A stretch of DNA of 64,000 bases from Aedes albopictus (GCF_035046485.1 NC_085136.1:320816175-320880174); one strand, 5' to 3'; shown: positions 19,601 to 28,919, counted from the first letter of the stretch. Notes: generated by a model not told the origin, from the sequence alone. Program-made: numbers and translations.

Positions 19601-21648
19601 TCCCGATGTGAATGATTTTCGGCGGTGATAGGTCCAACATGGTTCTCCGACTTAGAGTGCAATAGGGGGTGGTGCTTGTATTCACAGCCATCGATACCAC
19701 ATTTAGTCGACAGCCGGCAGCGATTGCGGCCGTGTGGGTTTAGACAAGTGCGACATAGCTTGAGCCTATGGATACTGCTCCAACGATTCTCAATGTTGAG
19801 ATCCAGGAACTGTCGGCAGTCTTTGATTCGATGATCTGGTTTCTCGCAGACTGGACAGCGGCGTGATGTCGTTTCTGGTTTCGTTCCCGTGTTTGTACTA
19901 GGCTGACTGCTATTGTTGTTCGATGCATGTGCATAGAGCTGCATCTTCTCTTTCGGTTTACCCGTTCTCTTCGGGTCGGTTGCTCGACGATCGCCTGAAT
20001 AGTTCACCAGTTTGGTCACTTGACTCGCCGCCGTAACCATGTGTGACATGTACGTTGCGAAACTTTGCAGTGTGACGTTTGCTACGGTTTGCTTGTACAT
20101 CGCCCATTGGAGCTTCATCTGGGAGGGCAGTTTGTCTTCGAGCTCCTGCAGTAAGGAGGGGTTGTTCAGGTGAGCTGTTTCTCCTGACGCTTGCAGGTGG
20201 TCGCAGAGACCTTGCAGTTCCATTCCGAACTCGATCACCGTTTCGAGGCGTTCCATCCTTGGGGCTGGAGTTTGTCGCACTCTGTTCAGCAGAGCGGTTA
20301 TTAGCAACCCTGGGCGGCCGAACAACATCCGCAGTGTTTCCACCACTTGGCGCACCGAGGCGGGCAACAGCAGGCGGCTGCGTACTGATTCCCTAGCATG
20401 CCCTTTCAAGCATCGCTGCAGCCTGATGAGGTTTTCGGCGTTGCTGAACCCGCAACTCTCTGTGGTGATTTCGTACTGACTAATAAATATTGGCCAGTCC
20501 TCTGGGTTGCCGTCGAAATCAGGAAGATCCCGAGACATTACACGCCGAGCTGCAATTTGCGCATGAGTAGGCCCGTGCGCTGCTATTTCGGGCGTATCTT
20601 CGAAATTCATCCTGGAATGTTGTCTCGATTCGCTGTACATCACGTTTCTGGGCGGTGCGGCAGGGGTTTGCTCGAAAGGATCTGCTTGCGGTCCGTTCGG
20701 TACTGGAGGTGCTACCTGTCGCACTCTGGCGGTACTTCTACGGGGACGATGGTCAATCTCCAACACGGACGGGGCGTACACGAAGGGTAGCGGTGGTACA
20801 TCGATACTGGCGTCGTCTTCCGCGATGCTGCCTGGGGGCGCCGCCGGCGCTGGATAGGATGGCCGTCGTTGACGAAGTGATGGTGTAGGGAACGATGCTC
20901 GTGGCGTAGGAGTTGGGCGTGCGTAAGGCGCGATATTCTGCTCGGCGGTTGGGAGGAGAGCTGGTGTTTCTACTTGGGGAAGAAAGTTCTTGTTCGATCT
21001 GGGTCGAACAGGCAGCGTAGATTGATCACCCGCAAGGTAGGACGAAACTGGATTTCTATCTCCACGAATATCTGCATTTTGGAGAGCGGTTTCCGGATTT
21101 GGTGCCTGCTTGATCGCATCATTCGGCGTACTGCCGCTGGGCTCCTTGGTTCCGTCATTCCGCATCCATTGCATGATGCTTTCGCGATTGCTCCTACGGC
21201 TTCTGCTGCTCTTGACGCTTCCTTGATCATCTGCTTCCTGCATTTCCAGCAAGCTGAATTTTTCCTGTAGAAAGGTTTTCTCCAATTCTTCTTCCTCCAT
21301 TATCTGCTGCCGTTCTTGCTCTAATCGCTTCTTCTCCAGGGCCTTCTCCTGGAGGAACCGTTTACGACGGATTTGCTGCTCCTCCTGCAGTCGTTGCAGC
21401 TCTAGCGCTTTACTGGCCGACGATGAACGGCTGCTAACACTGATGGGTAAACAGTCGTCGCAAGCCCAATGTCGATTCTCGACCGATCGGGTTACACCCA
21501 CGCAACTGAAGTGGTACCAATCTTCGCACTCCTCGCATTGGACCATAGCGTCGGCCCAGTCCGGACGGTTGCAGGCCGGGCACACACTCGTAGTGACATT
21601 CTGGACGGTGCTCTCGAGATTGGCCGCGTGATTGGTATTATGAGCCAT
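16525..21648 (-). CDS. BEL/Pao Gag-protease-RT-RNase H polyprotein, 3' end replaced by insert
   Basis: One uninterrupted frame. The Met at 21648 is preferred: it lies 23 bases after the 5' LTR, whereas the upstream Met at 21774 is inside the LTR. In order (residues from 21648): a PHD-type zinc finger (23-66, CPAC...CEEC...WYHFSC...WACDDC), a charged coiled coil (about 78-150), a proline-rich stretch, a Gag-like region (about 366-545), CCHC zinc knuckles (CPVCEKPDHRIKDC, about 595), an aspartic protease (FLDDGSDLTLI, about 709), reverse transcriptase with YVDDYLDS (about 1122), and RNase H (FVDAGEEAY about 1316, FWSDSSTVLAW about 1386). Residues beyond about 1572 are read from the foldback repeats (QKVEG, WTKGRMDKRSNG units) and are foreign. 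Catalytic residues are intact. The lack of stops over 1,570 codons agrees with the near-identical LTRs. Confidence 0.93.
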   Translation of the reverse strand: MAHNTNHAANLESTVQNVTTSVCPACNRPDWADAMVQCEECEDWYHFSCVGVTRSVENRHWACDDCLPISVSSRSSSASKALELQRLQEEQQIRRKRFLQEKALEKKRLEQERQQIMEEEELEKTFLQEKFSLLEMQEADDQGSVKSSRSRRSNRESIMQWMRNDGTKEPSGSTPNDAIKQAPNPETALQNADIRGDRNPVSSYLAGDQSTLPVRPRSNKNFLPQVETPALLPTAEQNIAPYARPTPTPRASFPTPSLRQRRPSYPAPAAPPGSIAEDDASIDVPPLPFVYAPSVLEIDHRPRRSTARVRQVAPPVPNGPQADPFEQTPAAPPRNVMYSESRQHSRMNFEDTPEIAAHGPTHAQIAARRVMSRDLPDFDGNPEDWPIFISQYEITTESCGFSNAENLIRLQRCLKGHARESVRSRLLLPASVRQVVETLRMLFGRPGLLITALLNRVRQTPAPRMERLETVIEFGMELQGLCDHLQASGETAHLNNPSLLQELEDKLPSQMKLQWAMYKQTVANVTLQSFATYMSHMVTAASQVTKLVNYSGDRRATDPKRTGKPKEKMQLYAHASNNNSSQPSTNTGTKPETTSRRCPVCEKPDHRIKDCRQFLDLNIENRWSSIHRLKLCRTCLNPHGRNRCRLSTKCGIDGCEYKHHPLLHSKSENHVGPITAENHSHRDQLSKTLFRVVPVTLTGKAGKIHTYAFLDDGSDLTLIEKSIAQQLGESGPKGKLYLNWTSNVTRCEADSEEVSFRISGLSGSKSFSVRSARTVSELKLPIQSLNVDLLTQQYPHLKGVPISGYEDAVPRLLIGLDQLNLSLPLKLREGQQGDPVATKTRLGWCVYGGSSNTKSVGVSCHIMQSPEMDLHDTVKQYFEQEDTGAKPAVQLESAETMRARKILSDTTVRLPDRFETGLLWRFDHFEFPESYSMALRRLECLERRMSREPLLKATVIQQIREYEEKGYAHRATEEELLSADPRRTWYLPIGIVTNPKKPGKIRLIWDAAAKVDGISLNTVLLKGPDLLNSLPGVLFRFREKAVAVSADIREMFHQLRIRPEDRHAQRFLMREDSSREPDVYLMDVATFGSTCSPSSAQYIKNVNAEDFAQEYPRAVEGITKCHYVDDYLDSFDTVEEARRVAAEVKMIHGRGGFEIRGWRSNSTEILIHLGETTVPTTKDLQLDNSGVTERILGMLWLPTEDVLSFSTQMRKDIAAIIDDGRRPTKRQVLRCVMSLFDPLGLLAMYTVHGKILIQSIWRSGTDWDEEIGDEEFDRWMKWIRVLNQVDSIRLPRYYIGKTVSSALGSVQLHLFVDAGEEAYAAAAYFRFTLLDGTVICSLIAAKTKVAPLKPLSIPRLELQAAVLGARLASFIGENHTIPIERRVFWSDSSTVLAWIRSDARRYRQYVACRIGELLTITEASEWKWVPTNMNTADEATKWGSGPCLSPNGRWFQGPQFLYSSEQHWPQQNRTKDLCTEEELRTCFVHEVSPHGMVIPIERFSRWIRLLRVTAYSLRFIYNVRRTKEQRSIGPLNSEEIREAENTLWRLAQEESFPSEILQLKAEKSEVSKSSPIANLSALGQKVEGQKVEGQKVEWTKGRMDKGSNGQKVEWIKGRMDKRSNGQKVEWTKGRMDKRSNGQKVEWTKGRMDIRSKRQKVEWDKRSNFSRPIYQLVFLAYKTNIFEKSLLPLIERNIAVIEIICIQTLTFP
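16664..16914 (-). repeat. right inverted array of the 16-bp unit
   Basis: About 15 units, reverse complement of the left array, with variants (TTATGTCC, TTTATCC, GATCCTTTGTCC). The outermost units are again shortened (GACCTTTTGTCCTTC), matching the left end and supporting true inverted termini. Confidence 0.95.
16922..16931. repeat. candidate 10-bp target duplication of the foldback-like insertion (right)
   Basis: GACAAATTGG, partner of 13689-13698, directly after the terminal CCCAAAGCC of the insert. Confidence 0.75.
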
Positions 21649-21671
21649 CTTAGACTCAAATTCTTGAGTTT

Positions 21672-22334
21672 TGTTAAAACACCAAGGGGCTACACTTTCT
21701 TTCAGCTTTGTAGAACAGCTCAAGCTAAAATATATTTCAATATTAAGGAGGAAATCAGACAATCTACTGTACAATACTTACAATTTGGTGTAGGCTTAGT
21801 ATTCTTAGGTTAAGTTTGAATAAGGATCAGTGAGTGTTTACTGGACGCTGTAATAGTAGATATACGTTTTAGTTTAAATTCGGTAAAGAATAATCCCAAT
21901 CCAACTCACAAGCTTAATACAATTCGCTTTTTCAGTAATTATGCGGCTCGAATATTCTCGACCTAAGCTTTCGTACACTACCTATAGGAACAATTTAGGG
22001 TTATTCGCATCACCGATATTTAGCTATTAAATTCAACGTTTTCACCTTTAGTATAAGAAATCCACAACAGCGTATGATACGAATTCAGTAGCAATAATAA
22101 CTTATAACTATAACTGATGTTTTAGGATAATCAAATTAATTTTAATTTAGGTTTAGATAGACACTCGTAGATCACCACGTTGAGGTAACTTTCGATTACG
22201 GTTTTGTTGTTATTGCATTATCATCGTTGCGTCCTGCTGTCATCGATATCCCCTTATCACATGGGTTAGTGTGAGTGACTCTATCAGAGCCGGACTCAGT
22301 CGGCTGTACAGTGAGGCGTGGCGATGCAGCAACA
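21672..22334 (-). repeat. 5' LTR of BEL/Pao element
   Basis: 663 bp, one mismatch to the other LTR. The 5' LTR should carry the element promoter. I see no unambiguous TATA box or tRNA primer site: the bases after the LTR on the minus strand (AAACTCAAGAATTTGAG) do not begin with the usual TGG. Confidence 0.95.
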
Positions 22335-22339
22335 GCCAT
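22335..22339. repeat. target-site duplication GCCAT (right)
   Basis: Matches 11767-11771 exactly and follows the CA end of the LTR. Confidence 0.93.
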
Positions 22340-22481
22340 GCTCTTCTTCTCTGAAAACTGTCTACCTACACATCTCGTCAAACCAGTCGACCCTGTGGTC
22401 TGGGCTGCGTTACTGCTGGCTGCTTTAACCATACTTCAGCAATGCTCCAAACTTCAGAGCAGGGATGCCAGATGATTTTTT

Positions 22482-22485
22482 TTAA
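22482..22485. repeat. TTAA target duplication (left)
   Basis: TTAA directly before the terminal CCC of the element; the partner is at 28920-28923. Confidence 0.85.
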
Positions 22486-22502
22486 CCCACCATCAGTCGC
22501 TT

Positions 22503-22521
22503 GCGTGTACTGAGTACACGC
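22503..22521. promoter_or_regulatory. near-palindromic motif, site 1
   Basis: GCGTGTACTGAGTACACGC, self-complementary except for the central base. The core GTGTACTSAGTACAC recurs at 22687, 22761 and 28860. Repeated subterminal palindromes in DNA transposons are often transposase-binding sites; that role is inferred here. Confidence 0.6.
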
Positions 22522-22686
22522 ATCTCAGAAAAATGCAAAAAAATAATCGAAATTCGCACCAAATTGAACCGGGTGTTGGTCCTATTCCAAGATCCACTCT
22601 TCTTCTTGTTAGTAAGGCAGAAAAAAAATGAAAAAATGCACGGAAAGTACTTGAAAAATACGTAATTCTAACCTCACATTTTGAAT

Positions 22687-22701
22687 GTGTACTCAGTACA
22701 C
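22687..22701. promoter_or_regulatory. near-palindromic motif, site 2
   Basis: GTGTACTCAGTACAC. It is followed by CGCGACCGCTGGTGTAAC, which pairs with GTTACACGAGCGGTCGCG at 22741-22758 to form a local foldback. Confidence 0.6.
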
Positions 22702-22739
22702 CGGCGCGACCGCTGGTGTAACTTTTTTGTGAACCAGAC

Positions 22740-23220
22740 CGTTACACGAGCGGTCGCGTCGTGTACTCAGTACACGGCATACGCTTTCAATTATGGTTTA
22801 TATGCTTTACTAGATACAATGTTAGTGTCTTCAGTAAAAATGTCCAACTGGATAATGCGCGTCTGATAGTGGACATGTGGAACCGGTCAACACAATCTGG
22901 TCCTGTCCCGGGTGTCGGAATGGCCCTCGCGGGAACCTGTTTCGTGGACATTTCAGTTATGGCACCAAAACTAGGCATGCGACGGCTCTATCTTCATGAT
23001 TTTTCACATCCATTATTTTGGTAACCATGAAAATGACCAGTGACCTCCCTGGCTAACCCGTGGCCACCGGAATGTGCCCTGGAGGAACCTGTTTCGAGGA
23101 CATTTTGACCATGAAACCAAAACCAAAGGCATGCGACGGTTCTATCTTCATGATTTTCCATATTCATCATCTTTGTAACCGAAAAAAAAACTGCGAGTGA
23201 CATCTCTGGTTAACCCGTGG
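22740..23220 (+). repeat. left long inverted arm
   Basis: Reverse complement of 28430-28895 at high identity. Shared blocks include TACACGAGCGGTCGCGTCG, CTTTCAATTATGGTTTA, GTCCAACTGGATAATGCGCG and GGTGTCGGAATGGCCCTCG. From about 22915 the arm consists of diverged 152-bp units in reverse orientation. Confidence 0.88.
22761..22775. promoter_or_regulatory. near-palindromic motif, site 3
   Basis: GTGTACTCAGTACAC at the outer edge of the left inverted arm. It is in the mirror position of site 4. Confidence 0.6.
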
Positions 23221-23257
23221 CTACCAGCCATGCAAGGGCTCTATCTCCATGATCTTC

Positions 23258-23540
23258 ATCTTCTTTTTTGTGTAACGTCCATACTAGGGCAAAGCCTGAT
23301 ACTCAGCTTAATGTTCTATGAGCACTTCCACAGTTATTAACTGAGAGCTTCCTTTGCATATGATCATTTTGCATGTGTATAGCGAGTGGCAGGCACAAAG
23401 ATACTCTATAACGAAGAAAGCTAAGAAAAAATCCATTACAAAATGTTCCAGTACCGACCGCGAATCGAACCTGTCACCATCAGCATGCATATACTGAATA
23501 ATCACGCCTTCACAACTGTGGATATAGTGGTTTTCTATGG
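23258..23540 (-). mobile_element. tRNA-derived SINE (family C), nested
   Basis: On the minus strand: tRNA-like head with ACAGTTGTGAAGGCGTG and B box GGTTCGATTCG, then ATAGAGTATCTTTGTGCCTG, CTCTCAGTTAATAACTG, and a tail ACAAAAAAGAAGATGAAG. The same blocks occur at 41805-42075. It interrupts a diverged 152-bp unit (its left part ends at about 23255, the rest resumes at about 23548). Confidence 0.82.
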
Positions 23541-23544
23541 TCAT

Positions 23545-24460
23545 AATGTTTCATGTACATCATCTTTGTAACTGTGAACAATGCCAGTCATCTCTCTGGT
23601 TAACCTCTGGCCACTGGAATTTACCCTGAAGAAACCTGTTCCAAATACATTTTGCCCATGGCTCCTCATGTTTTTTCACCTTCGTTATCAAAATAGAACC
23701 AGTGACGTATCTGTCACACTCGTGGCCACTGGGGGTAACGGTTACCAAGACAATGAATATAAAAATTTTGAAGATAGAGCCGTCCTCTAACATGTTCCTG
23801 TGGCCACGGGTTTATGCTAGGTATCGCTCAAGTAATTTCCGTTCAGTTCATTATTTTTTCTTTACCGGAATGGTCAAGAACTTCAACACAGAGAGCTTCA
23901 TTTGATTTGACGTATCTTCTCAGTTCCGTACTGGAGTCAAGAAGAATCAAAAGCTTCCTCATTTCTCGAGCGATTCCTTACCTGAATTTTCCACGCATCG
24001 AGATAGGTCAAAAAATCTTGCGAACTGCGTACTTCTCATAATGCAAGGACGCTGCACAGTGGTTCCACCATAGGTCCAAACCTTTGCCCACAATCAACTG
24101 TGATATCAATGTGGTAACATAAAGTTTATTGATTTTTTTTCTAACTTCAGTCGTTTGCATTCATCACTCTACCATCCAACATGTATTTAGTTGATTGTGT
24201 TCAATTCTTATATGGTTGAAAACGATGTAAATGTAAAATTTAGATGCTACTTTATCATCTTATTTGAATAAGTGTGACTGGTTTATGATTTTTCAAAAAA
24301 TGTTTCCCCTTACGATCTCTTCGGACGTTTTTTTTTATAATTCTTCCCTATAATATTGAACAATGATTTACTGACGAATTCAGTAGTAATTTTTATACAT
24401 TACATTTCACTATTCTTAAGCATCTGTGAGTACCGTGGATCGCCCAAACTAATATTAGTA
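23545..24460. other. diverged 152-bp units, then unassigned interior
   Basis: Up to about 23820 weakly conserved units of the 152-bp repeat continue in reverse orientation (CCTCTGGCCACTGGAATTTA, GAAGATAGAGCCGTC). Beyond that I recognise nothing. Confidence 0.55.
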
Positions 24461-24467
24461 TACATTA

Positions 24468-25220
24468 AGGTGGCCCACAGTTATATGAAAAACAAAAATT
24501 TCGAAAAATGTCCAGTCTTACCTCCTAAATCAATTGTTTTGGACTCCCAGAAGCTACGTTCAAAATTTGAGCAGAATCGGTTGAGCCTAAGGGGGCGCTC
24601 AAAACGCTTGAAGTTTGTATGGGAAAACTTGGCCAAATGTATGCAGAAATTTTCAGTTTTCGAATTTTGCCGCTAAGTGGCGCTGTAAGCGTTCAATAAT
24701 CAAACCCTTTGGTATTATTGTAGATGACTATATGCCAAACATCTTTGTCGAAGACCGCAAAGTGATCCAACGTCAGTGAAAAAAGTTATACCCTAGGTAA
24801 ATTGAGGATAAACTTTATTGTCGTTTTTCCAATGCATGTAAAGGAATAATACATATCAATAATGAAATCTCAATACTTTGCCTCACTTTGCCTAGGGTAT
24901 AACTTTTTTCACAGCCGTCGGATCACTTCGCGGTCTTGGACAAAGTTCTTTGGCATATAGTCGTCTACAATAATACCAAAGGGTTTGATTATTGAACGCT
25001 TACAGCGCCACCTAGCGGCAAAAGTCGAAAACTGAAAATTTCTGCATACATTTGGCCCAGTTTTCCCATACAAACTTCAAGCGTTTTGAGCGCCCCCTTA
25101 GGCTCAACCGGTTTTGCTCAAATTTTGAATGTAGCTTCTGGGAGTCCAAAGCAACTGATTTAGGAGGTAAGACTTGACATTTTTCGAAATTTTTGTTTTT
25201 CATATAAGTGTGGGCCACCC
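24468..25220. mobile_element. 753-bp palindromic MITE, TA target duplication
   Basis: Arms of about 330 bp pair across a spacer near 24805-24885. Ends AGGTGGCCCACAGTTATATG and CATATAAGTGTGGGCCACCC, flanked by TA at 24466-24467 and 25221-25222. The mirrored 106- and 88-residue frames in the arms are translations of the same repeat and not genes. Confidence 0.87.
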
Positions 25221-25419
25221 TAACATTCATAGCTCGATATAACGTAACAACATTTTTATGTTCGTTACGATATATCAAAGTTACGTTATATCGAAGCCAA
25301 AAAAGATCCCCCCCAAATTATGTTATTCACTCAACAATGATTTTTAACCTTGTTTAGTAGCGTTGGAGTGTACATCATTTCATTTTCAGCAGTGGAAAAT
25401 TCAAAGTTTCCTATACGAT

Positions 25420-25600
25420 AATGCCTCCTAGAATTCCTCTTGAGATTCCTCCAAAATTCATTCGGGAATTCACCCAGGAATCTCTTAATGAAATACCTTC
25501 TGTGATTTATCCTGAAATTCTCGAAGGAGTTCCTCTAGAGTTTTTTTTTTTTTCAAGGATTCAAACTTCTCCATTTATTCCTACTGGCTTTAGTCTGCTA
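25420..25600. repeat. ATTCC short-period repeat
   Basis: Degenerate ATTCCTC/AGATTCCTCC units, nested inside the TTAA-flanked element. Confidence 0.6.
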
Positions 25601-25628
25601 GGATTGCTCTAAAAAGGGCTTTGAAATA

Positions 25629-25984
25629 GGACACAATTGGTAAAGTACTAGAATTGTAGTAATGAGCTGAATTTGTGTATGGTGAGAAGGTCAATTCTTC
25701 GTTTCTACAATGAAATGGTGCAAAAAGTGTGCTGTATAATTATTTCTTGCCTAATTTGATGCTGTTTGAGCAAAACTATGGATAACTATGTTATTTATGT
25801 TGCAAGAAATGGAGAAAACAACAACACTGTTGCCCAAATTTTTGCTCAAACAGCATCAAATTAGGTAAGGAATAATAGTACCCTCGCTTTTTGCACCATT
25901 TCATTGCAGAAACGGAGAATTAAACTTCTCACCATACAAAAAATCAGCTCATTACTACAAATCTAGTACTTCACCGATCTGTCC
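25629..25984. mobile_element. ~356-bp palindromic MITE
   Basis: Ends AATAGGACA and TGTCCTATT are exact complements, and the arms pair over more than 100 bp (GTAATGAGCTGAATTTGTGT with the TTTTTTGTATGG/CAGCTCATTAC side). TA lies at 25627-25628 and 25985-25986, allowing a TA duplication. Confidence 0.78.
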
Positions 25985-25989
25985 TATTA

Positions 25990-26290
25990 CTCCAAAAGTT
26001 CTCGATATGATTCCTCCAGGAATTTCCCCTGTGGCATCTCTAGGATTCCCCATGGGATTCCAGAGATTTTTGCAAGGATTCATCCTGCCATTCCCTTTAA
26101 AATTTCTACTGGGATTCTCCCAGTAATACCTGCAATTCTCTAATACCTTCCTGCTCAATAAGTATTTGCTGAGATTCACCCAGTAATTCCTGCTGGTACT
26201 TATTCTGCACATTTTGAACTCTTTTCTAAATTTTTTTTCAGGGATTTCACCGGTTAGTTCTTCCGAAAACTCGGGATATCGGCAAAAACC
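25990..26290. repeat. ATTCC short-period repeat
   Basis: Degenerate ATTCCTCCAGGAATT/CTGGGATTC units flanking the small MITE on its right, as at 25420-25600 on its left. The MITE probably inserted into one repeat field. Confidence 0.6.
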
Positions 26291-26488
26291 ACCATGAATT
26301 TCTTCAGAGACCCATTCAAAGATTGCTGGTTCACCATGCTATAAGCGAAATTATAAGCATGACCGCCTCATACAGAGTTATTGCACACCTTGGAACCTCG
26401 CTAATTGTTGCACACTCCATGCTTTCCTTATGAGGTGTGCAACAATTGGCGAGTTTTCAAGGTGGGTAACAATTGGCGATTTACCCTA

Positions 26489-28680
26489 GATGATAGATAT
26501 GGAAAATCATGAAGCTAGGGCCGTCGCATGCCTAGTTTTGGCGTCAAAGCCAAAATGTCCGCGAAACAGGTTCCTCCAGGGCACATTCCGGTGGCCACGG
26601 GTTAGCCAGGGAGGTCACTGGTCATTTTAATGGTTACTAAGATGATGGATATGAAAAAATCATGAAGATAGAGCCGTCGCATGCCTAGTTTTGGTGTCAT
26701 GGTCAAAATGTCCTCGAAACAGGTTCCTCCAGGGAACATTCCGGTGGCCACGGGTTAGCCAGGGAGGTCACTGGTCATTTTCATGGTTACTAAGATGATG
26801 GATATGAAAAATCATGAAGATAGAGCCGTCGCATGCCTAGTTTTGGTGTCATGGTCAAAATATTCTCGAAACAGGTTCCTCCAGGGCACATTCCGGTGGC
26901 CACGGGCTAGCCAGGGAGATCACTGGTCATTTTCATGGTTACTAAGATGATGGATATGAAAAATCATGAAGATAGAGCCGTCGCATGCCTAGTTTTGGTG
27001 TCATGGTCAAAATGTCCTCGAAACAGGTTCCTCCAGGGAACATTCCGGTGGCCACGGGTTAGCCAGGGAGGTCACTGGTCATTTTCATGGTTACTAAGAT
27101 GATGGATATGAAAAATCATGAAGATAGAGCCGTCGCATGCCTAGTTTTGGTGTCATGGTCAAAATGTCTTTGAAACAGGTTCCTCCAGGGCACATTCCGG
27201 TGGCCACGGGTTAGCCAGGGAGGTCACAGGTCATTTTCATGGTTACTAAGATGATGGATATGAAAAATCATGAAGATAGAGCCGTCGCATGCCTAGTTTT
27301 GGTGTCATGGTCAAAATGTCCTCGAAACAGGTTCCTCCAGGGAACATTCCGGTGGCCACGGGTTAGCCAGGGAGGTCACTGGTCATTTTCATGGTTACTA
27401 AGATGATGGATATGAAAAATCATGAAGATAGAGCCGTCGCATGCCTAGTTTTGGTGTCATGGTCAAAATGTCTTTGAAACAGGTTCCTCCAGGGAACATT
27501 CCGGTGGCCACGGGTTAGCCAGGGAGGTCACAGGTCATTTTCATGGTTACTAAGATGATGGATATGAAAAATCATGAAGATAGAGCCGTCGCAAGCCTAG
27601 TTTTGGTGTCATGGTCAAAATGTCCTCGAAACAGGTTCCTCCAGGGCACATTCCGGTGGCCACGGGTAAGCCAGGGAGGTCACTGGTCATTTTCATGGTT
27701 ACTAAGATGATGGATATGAAAAATCATGACGATAGAGCCGTCGCATGCCTAGTTTTGGTGTCATGGTCAAAATGTCCTCGAAACAGGTTCCTCCAGGGCA
27801 CATTTCGGAGGCCACGGGTTAACAAGTGAGGTCACTGGTCATTTTCATGGCTACTAAGATGATGGATATGAAAAATCATGAAGATAGAGCCGTCGCATGC
27901 CTAGTTTTGGTGTCATGGTCAAAATGTCCTCGAAACAGGTTCCTCCAGGGCACATTCCGGTGGCCACGGGTTAGCCAGGGAGGTCACTGGTCATTTTCAT
28001 GGTTACTAAGATGATGGATATGAAAAATCATGAAGATAGAGCCGTCGCATGCCTAGTTTTGGTGTCATGGTCAAAATGTCATCGAAACAGGTTCCTCCAG
28101 GGCACATTCCGGTGGCCACGGGTTAGCCAGGGAGGTCACTGGTCATTTTCATGGTTACTAAGATGATGGATATGAAAAATCATGAAGATAGAGCCGTCGC
28201 ATGCCTAGTTTTGGTGTCATAGTCAAAATGTCCTCGAAACAGGTTCCTCCAGGGCACATTCCGGTGGCCACGGGTTAGCCAGGGAGGTCATTGGTCATTT
28301 TCATGGTTACTAAGATAATTGTTATGAAAAATCATGACGATAGAGCCGTCGCATGCCTAGTTTTGGTGTCATGGTCAAAATGTCCTCGAAACAGGTTCCT
28401 CCAGGGCACATTCCGGTGGCCACGGGTTAGCCAGGGAGTTCACTGGTCATTTTCATGGTTACTAAGATGATGGATATGAAAAATCATGAAGATAGAGCCG
28501 TCGCATGCCTAGTTTTGGTGTCATGGTCAAAATGTCCTCGAAACAGGTTCCTCCAGGGCACATTCCGGTGGCCACGGGTTGGCCAGGGAGGTCACTGGTC
28601 ATTTTCATGGTTACCAAAATAATGGATATGGAAAATCATGAAGATAGAGCCGTCGCATGCCTAGTTTTGGTGCCATAACT
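26489..28680 (+). repeat. 152-bp satellite array, about 14 units
   Basis: The period is 152 bp (unit starts at 26489, 26641, 26794, 26946, 27098 and onward). Landmarks: GATGGATATGAAAAATCATG, GATAGAGCCGTCGCATGCC, CTCGAAACAGGTTCCTCCAG, CATTCCGGTGGCCACGGGTT. Internal units are nearly identical; edge units diverge (first: CAAAGCCAAAATGTCCGCG; last: GCCATAACTGAAATTTCC). Two short alternate forms recur (GTCTTTGAAACAGG versus GTCCTCGAAACAGG). Frames within it are not genes. Confidence 0.95.
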
Positions 28681-28895
28681 GAAATTTCCACGAAACAGGT
28701 TCCCGCGAGGGCCATTCCGACACCCGGGACAGGACCAGATCGTGTTGACCGGTTCCATATGCCCACTATCAGACGCGCATTATCCAGTTGGACATTTTTA
28801 CTGAAGACACCAACATTGTATCTAGTAAAGCATGTAAACCATAATTGAAAGCGTATGCCGTGTACTGAGTACACGACGCGACCGCTCGTGTAACT
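28430..28895 (-). repeat. right long inverted arm
   Basis: Mirror of 22740-23220. Its outer 215 bp (28681-28895) are unique arm sequence; its inner part is the last 152-bp units of the array. This shows that the satellite unit is derived from, or shared with, the arm. Confidence 0.86.
28860..28874. promoter_or_regulatory. near-palindromic motif, site 4
   Basis: GTGTACTGAGTACAC, about 45 bp from the right terminus of the TTAA-flanked element. Confidence 0.6.
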
Positions 28896-28919
28896 TTTTT
28901 TGATGCGACTGATGGAGGG

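Larger units (their letters stand above)
11772..22334 (-). mobile_element. BEL/Pao LTR retrotransposon with nested foldback-like insertion
   Basis: This 10,563-bp minus-strand element has two 663-bp LTRs, a 5-bp target duplication, and a single long gag-pro-RT-RNase H frame followed by integrase. The order protease, RT, RNase H, integrase and the Pao-type protease/RT features identify the BEL/Pao superfamily. The LTRs differ at one base (12367 versus 22267), so the insertion is recent. The coding frame is interrupted at 13699-16921 by a foldback-like element. Without that insert the element would be about 7.3 kb, a usual BEL/Pao length. As it stands it cannot make a complete Pol from one frame. 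The sequence does not decide whether the foldback arrived here or travelled with a defective copy. Confidence 0.96.
22486..28919. mobile_element. 6.4-kb non-autonomous piggyBac-like element
   Basis: The ends are CCCACCATCAGTCGC (left) and GCGACTGATGGAGGG (right), complementary at 14 of 15 bases, each flanked by TTAA. A TTAA duplication with CCC...GGG ends is the signature of the piggyBac superfamily. Inward lie long inverted arms (left from about 22740, right to about 28895) that match for several hundred bases. The interior has no transposase frame. It holds a SINE, two palindromic MITEs, ATTCC repeat and the 152-bp satellite. The left end carries about 240 bp between the terminal 15 bp and the arm that the right end lacks. 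Confidence 0.85.

Noticed and set aside
21449..21583. host PHD-finger chromatin gene
   Set aside because: The finger is in frame with Gag, protease and RT and lies between the LTRs.
26641..28014. short open frames in the 152-bp array as a repeat protein
   Set aside because: Frames are interrupted in most units and the period of 152 is not a multiple of 3.
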